NCBI RefSeq assembly: GCF_000006565.2
Contig: NC_031475.1
Location: 3,982,522-4,046,521 of the forward strand
Reading direction: 5' to 3'
Origin: Toxoplasma gondii ME49
Taxonomy: Eukaryota > Apicomplexa > Conoidasida > Eucoccidiorida > Sarcocystidae
Length of the DNA stretch: 64,000 nt
The notes under the pieces were generated by a model. It saw only the letters and a program-made list of their open reading frames with translations, made no database searches and was not told the origin of the DNA. Position numbers and translations under genes: made by a program. Below are positions 1-11,451 of this stretch, piece by piece; within the stretch, counting starts at the first letter, position 1; each line of letters starts with the position of its first letter.

Positions 1-3000
1 ACGCTCGACGTCGCTGGGTACAGAGGAAAACTGAGGTCGAACTATCAGTGTGAGTGACAGTGGATTTGGTAGAATGGTCTACTTATCTGTCCTGGTATTC
101 ATTTCAGTCATGTATTGTCGGTGGGGGGGGGCCGCGTAAGGCGAGAGTCTTGGCGACGTTTCGAGGACGAGTGAATGGGAACCAATCCGGAGAAATGGGG
201 CTTTGGGGAGATGCGGAAAAGGAGGGTCCATGTGTGTCTTCGCCCTTGAGCCTCTCGGCCGGAGTTGAGACGCAAAGATCCAGAGAACGCGTGCACTGAC
301 AGTGTGCTAAAGTGCCACCCAAGGTGAGGTGGGAGCGCAGACGGAGCTGCTCGGGCGGACATTCGCGTCTAGTGAAAGGCTGATACGGAAAGGACGAGAC
401 CACCCCGTGGTCTGTCAACTAGCCAGAGGCAGTGGCAGCACGCCTCCGCGAACACCTATCCGTTTTCTTGAAGGAGAGCGGCCGCTTTTTCCGAGTATGC
501 TCTGGCGATGCAGAGACACTCAAACCGCGAAACAAGTGTGTTAAGAAAGCTAGCAGAACCACAGATCTGACGAAGGATATCGTGGCGCAGTGAAGGGATG
601 GATGACGAGGGTCGAAGCGCGCAGGCATGCGAGAGGCGAAGCGGCATGCAGGCGGGCGACTCTTGAACTCCTGGAGAGAGTAGTGCTTTACCGCGAAGTC
701 AAGAGGAACACAGGTAAAGCGCCCCGACCAGAGCCGAACTAGTCTTTTTTTCACCACGTTAATTAAAGCTGCATCTGCAAGAAAACCTATTCGGAAAAGG
801 ACAGAATAGGTCCCCTGAGCTACAGGGGAGGATGCAGGTGTCGCGCCGAAACTACAAGACACGCGCCCCCCCCCCCCTAGCCCTGGCGGGTGGCTGTCAG
901 CAGACGGAGTGGCTAACGGCACACGTGACGATGTGATATTTCTGGGGACGAAACCACTTATCCTCTCGCTTTTCAGGGGGCGGCAGAAAGGCTTCTGTCA
1001 CTCTCGCAATCGGACTGGATTGCTCCACTGAGAAGCGTCTTCTTGCCAGCAATGCCCGCGGCAAATTAACGTCACGGTGACAGCGAGGGCAACTTGGGTC
1101 TCACCCGGTCGTTGACGAGGGAAAAACCGAGTTCGGAAGGGGAGCAGGTTCTGGTGTGGTTCACTTCGATGCCTTTCAGACAGAGAAAAGGATCGTATAT
1201 GTCCATATATACCTCTTGGATAGCGAGAAGGAGGTTGGAAAACGCCGCTGGCGCAGTGCTACGCTGAGGGGATTGAGGAAGCAACTGCACACTCGGTATC
1301 GCTTTAAACTCCAGACAAAGCTTGTGAAGGCAAAAAAGAATTCGCTTGTCTGTATCATTGAGAAATGCTCCGCAAGGCATTAATGTCGGAGTATTTTGCG
1401 GACAGAAGAGCCCCGTCCTCGGCTTCCCTGCGAAAGAGCGTTACCAAATGAATAACTTGTGCTAAAGCCAAGGTCGAAAGTGATTCTTACTTGTTGTACT
1501 TTAGTTATACTTCAGCAAGGAATGCGTAGCAGCTGCGGTACCAGCGTCCGGGATTGCTGGCTCGTGAGTGGCTAGTGTCACAAGCCAACTGCCACAATTG
1601 CCGAAAGAAGATGTTCGGGGCAGCTTAGAGAGTAGTGGATCGATCGTAGAGTGTTCAGTAGAAAATCTGAAGCTGTGGTTCGGAACTAGTCTACTAACAA
1701 CCTCGTACGGTGTCAGAATTTGTTTCGCAGCACAATCGCCTTCGTTCAAAATGCGGCAGTGTCCCATGCATCCATGAGCGCAGTTTGCAGGGCTGAAACC
1801 ATGGAAACTTGTGGGTTGTCAAGAAGCTTTGTTCCTCAGTGCAAGACTTCCACGACTTCTGTCGACAGGAAACTCTTCGTCAGATGTCTTAGGGTGTCTG
1901 TCTTTCCGTTCGAAGCAATACCGATTCCGTTCTGTAGCATCAGTGAAGCAGAGCTTTGTGAAGGTCGTGATTTGCTCTCTGATGGATTAAAGTTTTGTGA
2001 AGTCGTGGCGCCACTGAATTGAAGGTCGACTCTCTATGGACGTGAACACACGAAAACATCTGCGACGACAGCTGAAGGTTATATGTGTACTGAAACTAAA
2101 GCCATGTATGTGGTGAGACAAGGGTACAAGTGAGGCATCAAACTTAAACAGATTAATATGCAGTTGTGTATTGGCCTACGTTGATAGTGTGGATGTGCTG
2201 TCTACGCTATAGTTGTTTTCTGGGCTGGTTCTAGGAGGTAATGTCAAATGAACAAACGTCCCTATTCGCTGGAACTCACCTAGAGCTACTACACCTGATA
2301 CCATATGGAATGATGTTACTGTCAAAAGTAACTCAGGCACCTACGCTCTCGGCTCCCTGGAATTTAAGGAGACAACGCTTTCTTTCTACCTAAACGAGAG
2401 ATCATCATCGGCGCGAAAGTCTGTCAGATCTGAATGTGTTATGAACGTTTGAAAGTGCGTATACCGTTCGTCGAATCACCTGGCTACACGCTGTGTCAGG
2501 CTACACAACACAGTCGGGCATTCACTTCTCCCAGGCCACGAAGAGCCGTCTTGGAGGGGGGGCGGACGTAATTCCCTCGAAATATTGCCCGGTTTAGGAT
2601 TTCTGAGTTTTTATATCAAACACGGAGGTATCCACAAAGGTGCTTTAACCTTTTTTACGTATATTATGATAGCTGCGGTTTGAGAACTTAAAGTTTAGCC
2701 GAGAAGTGCCCTCGTAGCGGACTTAACCCAAGATCTCACCCGGCTCTATACGGCGGATATGATAACTTCTTTGTACCAATCTATATTGGTGGTTCGGGAG
2801 CCGGGACGTCTAGAAGTATACGTTCTACTCTTACCTGTTTTCGGTGTAGTATCTCAAGCGGTTTGGTTTCAAAAATGGAAAAAAGAAACTGCCTCTTTTA
2901 ATAGGTACTAATTCTTTTTTTTAATTCAATACAAAGAAAATCAAAATCCAGGTATGATCAGCATCACGGCGGTGAGTAAGGCTTCGATATTTGTACACAA

Positions 3001-4697
3001 CACCCATCACACAGCGTATTTGATAAGTTTAAGAGAAGAAAGAAAAAGATGTATTTATTTTAACTGTAGCTGAAGGTGGAAGAGAAACACAACAGTATCA
3101 GTTAAACTACAGAATAGTCGAAGGCGAAGATAATATACTATGTAACTCCGTCCATGAAATCAACAGATTTAGGGTACGATGGTGCTGATCATACTGGCGT
3201 CACAGTCTTAGGTTGCTCGCGCCCTCTCAGCCACCTTTTTTGCTTAGAGCATAATTTCAGTTTTATGAATAGAACTGGATTTGAGCCGATGTGTGATCCT
3301 TCCTCCTGGTGGTTAGCAGTGAGGGCGTGTCCTCCATCATGCATTTTTCCTGTTTTACCACGAACGCAGGGTCCAGCCACCGTCCTGGACGCTTAGTGTG
3401 CTTGTCATTTGTCACCAAGTCATCACTTCGATACAGAGCACTATTTCGTGGCAAGTCACCTTGGAGAGATCAGTAGTTTGCGGAGTAGTCGACAAAATAA
3501 TAGTAATCCCCTCAGGCACGACAGTGAAGCAAGTAGCCCCAGCCTCCTAGGAAACTGAGACAACCGTCCCTGACTCTAAATTGCTCAGCAAAAGTGGAAA
3601 TGGACTATCACAAGAAGCTAGCAATCAGTAGTCTTCTCTGCACCAAAGACCTGCTGGTTTGAGGACACAATAAAGCCGATGGCGAGCAGCCTTAGACCGG
3701 TAATGCCCTCCCCTCACTGACAGCGAATATCCGAGTTAGGCGAGTTGTTACCCTGGGTCTCTGCAACGTAGCCGCGTGAGTCCGCGTATGCTCAAAAAAT
3801 ACCGTGTATGTTGTTCCTTGTCTGTAAGGAGGTAAGTTCCATTGAAGAAAGAGCGCTACATATAACACGTTCACTTCTGGTACCACATAACGCTTCCGAG
3901 GAAGGCAGCTTGGTCCGATGCTACCGTTCTTTCAGATCTATATGGGACGAATCAAAATGGAATATCTCATTCTTTGCGAAGAAAGCCATCGGAGACGCAG
4001 CGCGATCAACACCAGACTTGAGGGGTAGCTCTAGATTCGGATTAGTGTGGCAAATGAGTATGACCGTCTTCGTTTTGTTAGTACGCGCTCCTTGTTCTGT
4101 CTGGCAGCTTACCGTATGCATGTGAACGTTGCTTTCAGCAGAAATTGAAATTCCCTAGTTCACATGGGGTCCTATATTTGACACAGTGAGCTAGCCCATT
4201 TTTACTCAAGTTCTTTATGAAGATGCAAGATGCAGAGAGACCGCGACCTATGTACCATCGTCTCCATTGGCCAGCTGCATGCATCCATCCTCCACGTGTG
4301 CCTTGAACGCGATTTTGATAGCCTCCTCTTGTGGGTCAGCCGTCATCGGTATCAGTCTATTGGTCATGATGTAGTATTTTGCTCATTGTTGAACTGTCTC
4401 TATTCATTGTTATTGTTCGACTTGTGCCTAACTGACAAGGGAAGGAAGCTCTATTGGCTCGTGTCTTCCCCCGGCTGCATGCGATGTGCAGATCATGGGT
4501 TGGCCAAACCCCCGAGCACGGCAGTGTAGCAGCGTTTCCTCTTTGTTGAGACCGAATGTCACCACTTCCTTTGACGTTTTTGAGCGGATGTTTTATTCTT
4601 GCATACATTACCCCTTATTTCGTCATGCGATGGGGTTTCACTGGAAATAAGCGACGGAAACACGCTCCCAGCAGGCTTGAGACGAGATGCAACCGCC
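1..4697. other. Long intergenic / 5' flanking region
   Basis: No convincing gene was seen here. Open frames are short, start without ATG or overlap on both strands, and match no family I recognise. There is a G run near 121-130 and a C run near 866-880. From about 2,130 to 3,150 the composition turns AT-rich, and a cox1-like fragment lies at 2,752-2,799. The last few hundred bases are probably promoter and 5' untranslated region of the gene starting at 4,698. Confidence 0.5.
2752..2799 (+). pseudogene. Short nuclear insert of mitochondrial cox1 (NUMT)
   Basis: Sixteen codons read GGYDNFFVPIYIGGSG. This resembles the highly conserved cytochrome oxidase subunit I stretch that usually reads GGFGN(Y/F)FVP(I/L). 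The surrounding bases do not continue the cox1 frame, so only a fragment is present. Toxoplasma nuclear DNA is known to carry many short mitochondrial inserts, and the local AT-rich composition agrees. The match rests on one short motif read by eye, so a chance resemblance is not excluded. Confidence 0.5.
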
Positions 4698-6563
4698 ATG
4701 TCTTGCGATCCGTCTGAGGTGTCAAGCGAAACTTCTGCCGACCTTGAGGTCACCCTTGAACCGGGGGGTGGTGGCATCAGAGAGGAAGAAGACCTGAGCC
4801 TGCTGCGGCCTTCGCGGGGAAGTCGACAGGCGCCAGGGGAAAAGCGAGACAACAAAAGGAGGCACGTGAACTGGCCGCACAGTGAGTCACATCATGTAAA
4901 CGTGCATTTCCCGAAGCATCTCTCCAACTCAGAGTTACCACTGCTCTTAGAAAACCTTCTTCGACAAGAGGGGCAACAGCAGCTATGGCGTTTTGTGACG
5001 ATCGTTACGCATGAGGTGCGCCAGGCGTGGCTTCGCGATCTGCGTGATGCTGAGCGCCGCCACAAAAGTGCGTCTGTCTCGGAAGACGTGGAGGAGAATC
5101 CTCGCAATCTCTCCGAGTTGTTGGCTGTCGAAAAACTGATGAGTATTGCGCCACACACCTGTGTGTTGTGCATGCCATCGGAAATTATCACACACTCTGA
5201 ACGGGTGCACCGACAACGCGCCCACGGTGGCTTGGACGCAGAAGAGCAGCAAGGAAATGCCCAGGACAGGAGTCCGTACAGGCGCATGCTGCTTCTTCCT
5301 CTCTACACGTCTTCCGACCTCGTCAGGGAGGCTGTTAGCGAGCCCAGGCTAAGCCACGTAGCAGCAAATGCTACACACACAAGAAGCGAAATCGAAGATC
5401 TTCCCCGCCGGTTGTACAATCTGATGCGCGAATTGAAGTGTGAGGCGCGAATCGTTTGTGTTCTGGAAGGCGTTCGAGCTGCTCTCACCATACCGCAGCC
5501 GCACGTTACGACAACAGCTCTGTTCTCTGATGGCTTTCAAGCTGGCTGCTTGGACATGCCCAGTTCTGGGAGGCTGGACGCTTGTGGCTCTCCGGCTCTT
5601 GCGGTCGGATCACAGCTCCCGGGTGACACACTCACTCCAGGAAGCGCAGGAGGAGAGAACGCGGAGTCGATGCCTGTTTCTTGTTCGTTTTCTGCAGAAA
5701 ATCTCGATGAGTTAATTTGCATGCTCCTCATCGACTGGGGTATAGACACGCAGGAGCCCCTCAACCCCGCTGGCACTGCAGTGTTTCTCTTAGGGGCAGT
5801 GAAACAACTCCGTACAGCGTCCCAGCTGTCGGCGTTGCCTGTTGACTTGCAGCAGAGACCGAAGAAACGCAGGCAAATGTCCCTGGCCTCTGCCGCAATT
5901 GTCAACAAACTTGCGTCGGACGGTCCTCCAGTTTCTTCCGGGTCGGGACTCTCGCACGATGCGTCGTTCGCCGTGCCTCCACCGTCGCCTGAAAGAGAAG
6001 CCTCGGCAACTTCCTACGCTGGAAACGACTGGGACGACATCGAGCGAACTGATGAACAAGGGCAACAGGAGAGGGGAGCGAAAATGTCCAGCTCCCACCA
6101 CGTCTGGACCTTTGCATGTCGGTTGTGGGCGGAGCAGCTGATGCAAATTGCAGGTGTTACAGATAAAGTTGCCAGTGCCGTTATTTGCCGATTCAGGAGG
6201 CCAGCGGCGCTACTAGCTGCCCTTCAAACTGCTGAGGCCAGGAGTAACAGACCGAGTGAGCTGGTTGGGGAAGAGCATGACTCGCACGGATCTACGCGTT
6301 CGTTCATACGCGGAAAAAGGAGTGGGCACGAGGCAAAAAAACAGTCCAGAGGTTGTCGACGGAAAACTGTCACAAATGAAGGTCTGATGGAGGTCGTCAA
6401 TGAAATGGCTAATCTGAAAGCGCCTTCCGCCTTCACCGGCTCGGCAAGGACACAAGCAGGGGCGACAGTTGTGCCTATTCGTGCGTTGAAAATCGGAAGA
6501 GCTAGAGCCGAAAAAATCTGTCGGCTTTTTCAAGAACACGTGGACAGCAGAACTATCCTTTAG
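4698..6563 (+). CDS. EME1/MMS4-like XPF-family protein, probable MUS81 partner
   Basis: A single-exon frame encodes about 621 residues. The open frame extends upstream, but the first in-frame ATG is at 4,698 with a CC-rich leader. Residues ~478-505 (around IAGVTDKVASAVICRF) and ~593-612 (IGRARAEKICRLF) form two helix-hairpin-helix units. Their spacing and sequence resemble the C-terminus of EME1/MMS4, the regulatory subunit that pairs with MUS81 to cut branched recombination intermediates. Residues ~90-330 look like a divergent ERCC4 nuclease fold, including a VCVLEGV strand, but I see no GDxnERKxxxD catalytic motif. That fits a non-catalytic partner. The first ~80 residues are acidic and low in complexity. 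The product probably acts in the nucleus. Another HhH protein of the XPF family is the main alternative. The next gene, on the opposite strand, ends 3.2 kb downstream. Confidence 0.62.
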   Translation: MSCDPSEVSSETSADLEVTLEPGGGGIREEEDLSLLRPSRGSRQAPGEKRDNKRRHVNWPHSESHHVNVHFPKHLSNSELPLLLENLLRQEGQQQLWRFVTIVTHEVRQAWLRDLRDAERRHKSASVSEDVEENPRNLSELLAVEKLMSIAPHTCVLCMPSEIITHSERVHRQRAHGGLDAEEQQGNAQDRSPYRRMLLLPLYTSSDLVREAVSEPRLSHVAANATHTRSEIEDLPRRLYNLMRELKCEARIVCVLEGVRAALTIPQPHVTTTALFSDGFQAGCLDMPSSGRLDACGSPALAVGSQLPGDTLTPGSAGGENAESMPVSCSFSAENLDELICMLLIDWGIDTQEPLNPAGTAVFLLGAVKQLRTASQLSALPVDLQQRPKKRRQMSLASAAIVNKLASDGPPVSSGSGLSHDASFAVPPPSPEREASATSYAGNDWDDIERTDEQGQQERGAKMSSSHHVWTFACRLWAEQLMQIAGVTDKVASAVICRFRRPAALLAALQTAEARSNRPSELVGEEHDSHGSTRSFIRGKRSGHEAKKQSRGCRRKTVTNEGLMEVVNEMANLKAPSAFTGSARTQAGATVVPIRALKIGRARAEKICRLFQEHVDSRTIL

Positions 6564-9500
6564 GGACGACGAAGGGAGCCCACGAGTCATCATTCCTCAA
6601 CGTTTTTAAGAAACATCAGGAGCGACAGAATAGCGTTTACAACGTGGGGGAAGCTCTGAGCGAACATATGTGAGTTCCATGAATACTGAGCAACCAATTC
6701 CGCGTAGAAGCCGACATGCTGCGTGGCATGGTCAAGTGATGATCGGCGTTTCGTGCCAGTGAACCGGCTGGGTGGAGAATCGATAAAGGAGAGGATCTGA
6801 TCTTGGTGTGGGACCGCCGCAAGCAGGGACGTACACAGCGTTGTGGTTTTACGTAGAAACCTACGAAGAACTGCGCTTCCTTATAACCATGCGTACTGTT
6901 TCGAAGTGCTGAGGTCATCTTGCTGTGTTACTGAGAAGTTCCAGTGAGTGTTAAACAGCCATGTCGTTTTCTTCTGATACCCGATAATCGATTAACGTCT
7001 TGCAATGTAGGAAACAACGTTGCCTTTAATTTCTCACGTCACCGCTTTCCCATGTGCCGCAATGGTTATGAGTCTCACCCTCGTGAAGAGTCAGGGGCGT
7101 CTGTACAGCTGCTTGGCGACATCGTAATGGTTCCTGCCTTCGCCTGCTAAAAGCCTCTCGTTGTATATTTCTGACTGTCTTGATGTGTTCCTGGTTACCC
7201 CTGGGGTCGCAGCTATCGTCTTCCTGAAAAATACATGGTCCCGTCCCCCTTAGCTTTGACTACCCGCCCCATCAAATAAGAGCCACTCTACCATTTTACC
7301 ATGGTCGTAAGCGTAGACTCCCAGAGGCAAGCGTTGGCTTCTCTTCAGAGAAATCTCAGTGCTAGATGAATCCTTCTACTGCTACGATGATGAAAATCGC
7401 GAAATCTCACCTACCACGTCACAATGTTTGGAGGTACCGGAGGGTCCATAAATTCGCTCGTACCGTTACGCTCAGATCTGCAGCGTTCCGAAACTTTGAT
7501 GTTGGGAACAAAGGTACGTGTAGAATGACAGAATGCGCTTACGGCCAATGCGTTGCGAATCACCCAACTCTAAAGCCCTAAATTTATCCCGCTAGCGTTC
7601 CTGTAGACCATGGAGTGTTCCTCATATAAAGCAACTCCAGTAGTACAGAACGCGATGAGTTCGCCAATAACTATTCCTATATTCACACCTTTCTACATGA
7701 CAGAAAGCTACAAGTGTGCAGTTTGCACTGCGTCTTGTCAGCCACAATACCCTTTACGAAAAATAACTTTTTAGTCAGATCACCTATACTTCCTGGATCG
7801 GATATCAGTAACAACATGGGTAGTGATTTACTTCCTTCTGATTATGTTACCTTCTTAATCTTTACAAAAAGACAAACCTATTCAATATTACAATGCATTC
7901 TATCATATTGCAAATAAACTACCTCTCTATCATAAGTTGTACCCTAGGACATATAGGTACTACTAATACAAATATATTCCATGAATACGGTAAACGTATT
8001 AAATTTAAAAATGACGTGGATGCTACGCTACACATACAATAAAACCTCAACTCTACACGGAAACCAAACTGTCCCAAGCGGTTCAAAATCGGTTATAGTT
8101 CACTAAATTATAGGCTCCGCTGGCTCCATGCAAGGGAACACTGGAAAAAGCTATGCGAGACCTAGGTACTAAACGCACTTGCACGTGTGCTTGCAATACT
8201 CTCGAGACCAGTCAGCTATACGCTGAAATGTGCAACTATCCAACCCGGAACCTTAGCAGAGAATTTCCGCGCGCTGGAGACTGGAACCATGTCCGGTTTA
8301 ATTGCACTAAACGGCGTAACCGACCACGAAGGCGGTTGAAACTTGGTAGTCGTACAGCAGTGAGCGTGGTGCTCCTCTTCCCTGACAGGGACTCGGAAAA
8401 ACATTTAACATTGTCCTGTTGTTCACATGAAGCATCTCTCACGCTGAAGGCCAACAACCGTAAAGCCAACTGCGCTGAACAGCAACATTTGTTGCCAGAG
8501 ATGGGTGCAATTATAACACGAGACAAGAACAGAGGGATCTACTATGCGTGCACTACATCGCGTAGCCAGACACACATGGCAATACAGTTCGCCTATAATA
8601 CAACCCTCAACATAAAAATATACGATATGCGATGCAACGAGAGAATGAAACTTGCTCAGAGCCACTGAGATTCTGGGTCGAGTAATAAATCACGATGGGG
8701 GTTTGCGGTTACATTGGAAGAGATACCAGATACGCGAGTCGTCTGACCGCGATACCCGGATAACCGCTACTCCCCCCTCGTGGCATCGGCTTCCAATCCG
8801 AGTCTGTGATTTGCTCTTTCGAAGAACTCACAAAACTAATATACACGGATTGCGAAGCCTCGTAACTGTAACACGGTTAGACCCCATAGCACACGGACCT
8901 TCACAAGGAAGGTAAAGCGCCTCAAAGAGGATCCAGCTGCGGGAGTAAGAAGACTGCAAATCCCACACGCGGAAGACCCCTTTCAAGCACACTACAGACC
9001 TCCACTGTCAACATAACTGCTGACAGGCGGTAGCCTACCGAACGCGGAGACATTCAACAACGGTTCAGACCAACTATTGGGCAGACGGGTGCCACCCGAT
9101 AGCAAATAAAAGATGCGCCACAAACAGGTTGATTTGCTATTCACGTTGGCATTTCTTTACCACGGCGTCAAGGACTCATCGCGCAAAAAGACGGCTGTCA
9201 CACACGACGAAAGACGAAGCAAAAGCTCTTGTACGACCAAGTACACGCACTAGAGCCGCTGCGTAACTCGACTAATGCAACGACCTGCTGTTTCTCACCA
9301 AATTCGGATTCATCGACACACGTTCTCGGTGCACAAGACTGAGAACACATGCAGGTTCGTCCAGGCAGAAACAGCAGTCTGACATTCCAGTATCTCGTCC
9401 ACGTCGTGCGAGAAAAAAGCTGGGCTCCGCTGAATAAACATGGATTAAAACAGGCGGGACGTGGACCAACCTCTGCTGAACAACCCGTCACTGATTCAAC

Positions 9501-9812
9501 CCATACACACCAACCCAGCAATGCGTATTTGGAAACAAGAAAGACCAGATTCCGTGGCCTTCTAGTTCGCACAAGCAATACGTTGCAGACAAGACTGCCG
9601 ACGGTGAAGCGAGGAATGGGAGGGCGCATCGTCAAAAGATCTTGAAGTCCATTCATATCACCCCCGTCCACGGAACTCTTTGACAACAGGGACCGGAGAC
9701 GACTGCACCTGCGCAATTATCTCCGGGTGAACTGACAGATTTCGAGAGCGCGCGTGCGTCTTGACATCTTTACACGCGAGCACGTGACTCCGCCTGGATT
9801 GCGCACAGCAAT
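6564..9812. other. Intergenic region between convergent genes
   Basis: This region holds the 3' ends of two converging genes and no protein I recognise. The ORFs at 8,153-8,668 (+) and 9,198-9,716 (-) have no family features. About 7,680-8,110 is clearly more AT-rich than the flanks, unlike local intergenic DNA, and could be an organellar insert; I could not identify its source. Confidence 0.45.
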
Positions 9813-11451
9813 TTACAGCACCTTCGGGACTTTTCTCTTCCTCACATACATGAACAAAAGAAGTCCCTCATTGATGAGTGCAAAAATGAGGCACAACACT
9901 GTCATTGTATAAAATCCGTTGTCAACACTGTACTTTCTCATGGGGTCCGTTACAAGAGAGATAATACCCCCCACGGAGCATAAAAACCCGATCATTTTCC
10001 CCAGATTTTCTGGATAGAAGATCTCGGTGACGTAGCAGTAAACCTGCGAAACCAAGAACGACATTTGGATGGAAATCAAGATAGACACAATGTACTGCGA
10101 TGCAGCAAAGCAGGGGATTCCCGGGATCAACATGAGAATCCACGAGAGAAGACCGCACGTGTTGCAGATCATCATCACGGGGACAATGCCAAGACGGTCA
10201 GCAATCCCGCCGAGAATGATGCACGGGACGAACGAGAAAATAGAAATGATCTGATTGGCTTCGTACGCGCTGGGGATAAGGCGTTTCGCTGACGGTGCAA
10301 AGAAAAGGATCGTAATAAGCACCAGAACGAAGTACGGGAACAGCGGCAGGAAGGAAAGAGACAAGAAGTCACGCTTCATCGACTGAATCGCCGTCAAATT
10401 CTTCTCGCCCTTCTGAGCCAAAGCATCGGCACCCGCTTCCACATCTTGCTCTGCAGATGCACTCGGGGCCTCATCAGGCGCGGGCCACGCGCGCCGCGGG
10501 ATAATGAACAGCGCAACCAGCAGGCAAAAGCCAAGACCGGCACCGACGTAGCCTAGCATGACGCCTCGGAACGTTGCGCCTTCCACATTGATGTATATCG
10601 TCCGGAGTGAAAGGCCGACAATGAACGAGATCGACCTAAAGGAACCGTAGACAGCGATGATCGTTGCAACCATTCCCGGAAACAAATTTGCTCCACACAG
10701 GCAGGGGAAGAACGCCATATCAATACCGGCGCCCATGAACACCATTGCAGGGACGTACGCCCGGAAGCTTTCCGAGGAGAAACCAAACAGAGTCCAGCCG
10801 GTGATCAAACAGGCAAGACCTGTGAGTGCACCGAACTTCGGACCTGCGAAGTCGAGCATGATCCCCCCGAGCATCGCAAACACGAAGTAAGAGCACGACG
10901 CAACAGTGAACAAATGGTTTACAGAAACCTCCTGCTCTGGGCACTTGGGTTCGTGCGGAAGGACTGTTTGGTCGATCTCGCCGGGCTTGCACTCCCACTC
11001 GAACGCACCGGACTTGTACAGTGAGTCCGCAATCGTTGTCCAGTTCATAAAAGATGGTCCAGACAGCAGACAGTACAGACAGTAGGCGACCAGCACAACA
11101 TAACGAGACAGCCCGAAAGCAACGCGAGGCGGCGTGTTCGCCACACCCTTATTAACCGCGGAGTCTTGGGCTTTGTTCACGCCCTGCTTCGCGCCTCCGA
11201 CTTCGAAGCTGGAGAGGCTGGCTCCAGCGCCAGTCTGCAGACAAAAGACACACGAGCAACACAACTTCGATAACGACCGCCTGTCTTTGTCGACTGCACA
11301 ACGGCTCCCCGTCAAAGTCCCTCATCTCCCGAGCCGGACCCTGCAAAAAGATGCTTACCGGTTGGTGCGCCAGTTCAATGCTTCTCGCTCGGTCTCCCGA
11401 GCTCGGGCTCTCGGCTTTCCTCTCCACCATAGTCGCCTCGGTCGACTCCAT
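9813..11451 (-). CDS. ApiAT-family amino-acid transporter (major facilitator)
   Basis: Two exons are joined: 11451-11359 (31 codons) and 11234-9813. The first ends CCG|GTAAGC and the second follows a CTGCAG acceptor, both in phase 0, giving 504 residues. About twelve hydrophobic segments are present. Between the first two is a Cys-containing outward loop (residues ~100-125), followed by GGIMLDFAGPKFG, a motif-A-like loop of the major facilitator superfamily. A long charged cytoplasmic loop separates the two halves. The SLYKSGAFEWEC and FMGAGIDMAFFPCLCGANLFPG stretches are what I recognise as the apicomplexan ApiAT (formerly NPT) family, which imports amino acids at the parasite surface. I cannot say which ApiAT this is or its substrate. 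The N-terminal tail is acidic and Ser-rich. The ATG at 11,451 has an atcATGG context. Confidence 0.8.

Noticed and set aside
419..922. 167-codon minus-strand ORF
   Set aside because: It does not begin with ATG, its first ATG is far downstream, and no domain is visible.
8153..8668. 171-codon plus-strand ORF
   Set aside because: No splice, start-context or domain support; the length is within what chance gives in this window.
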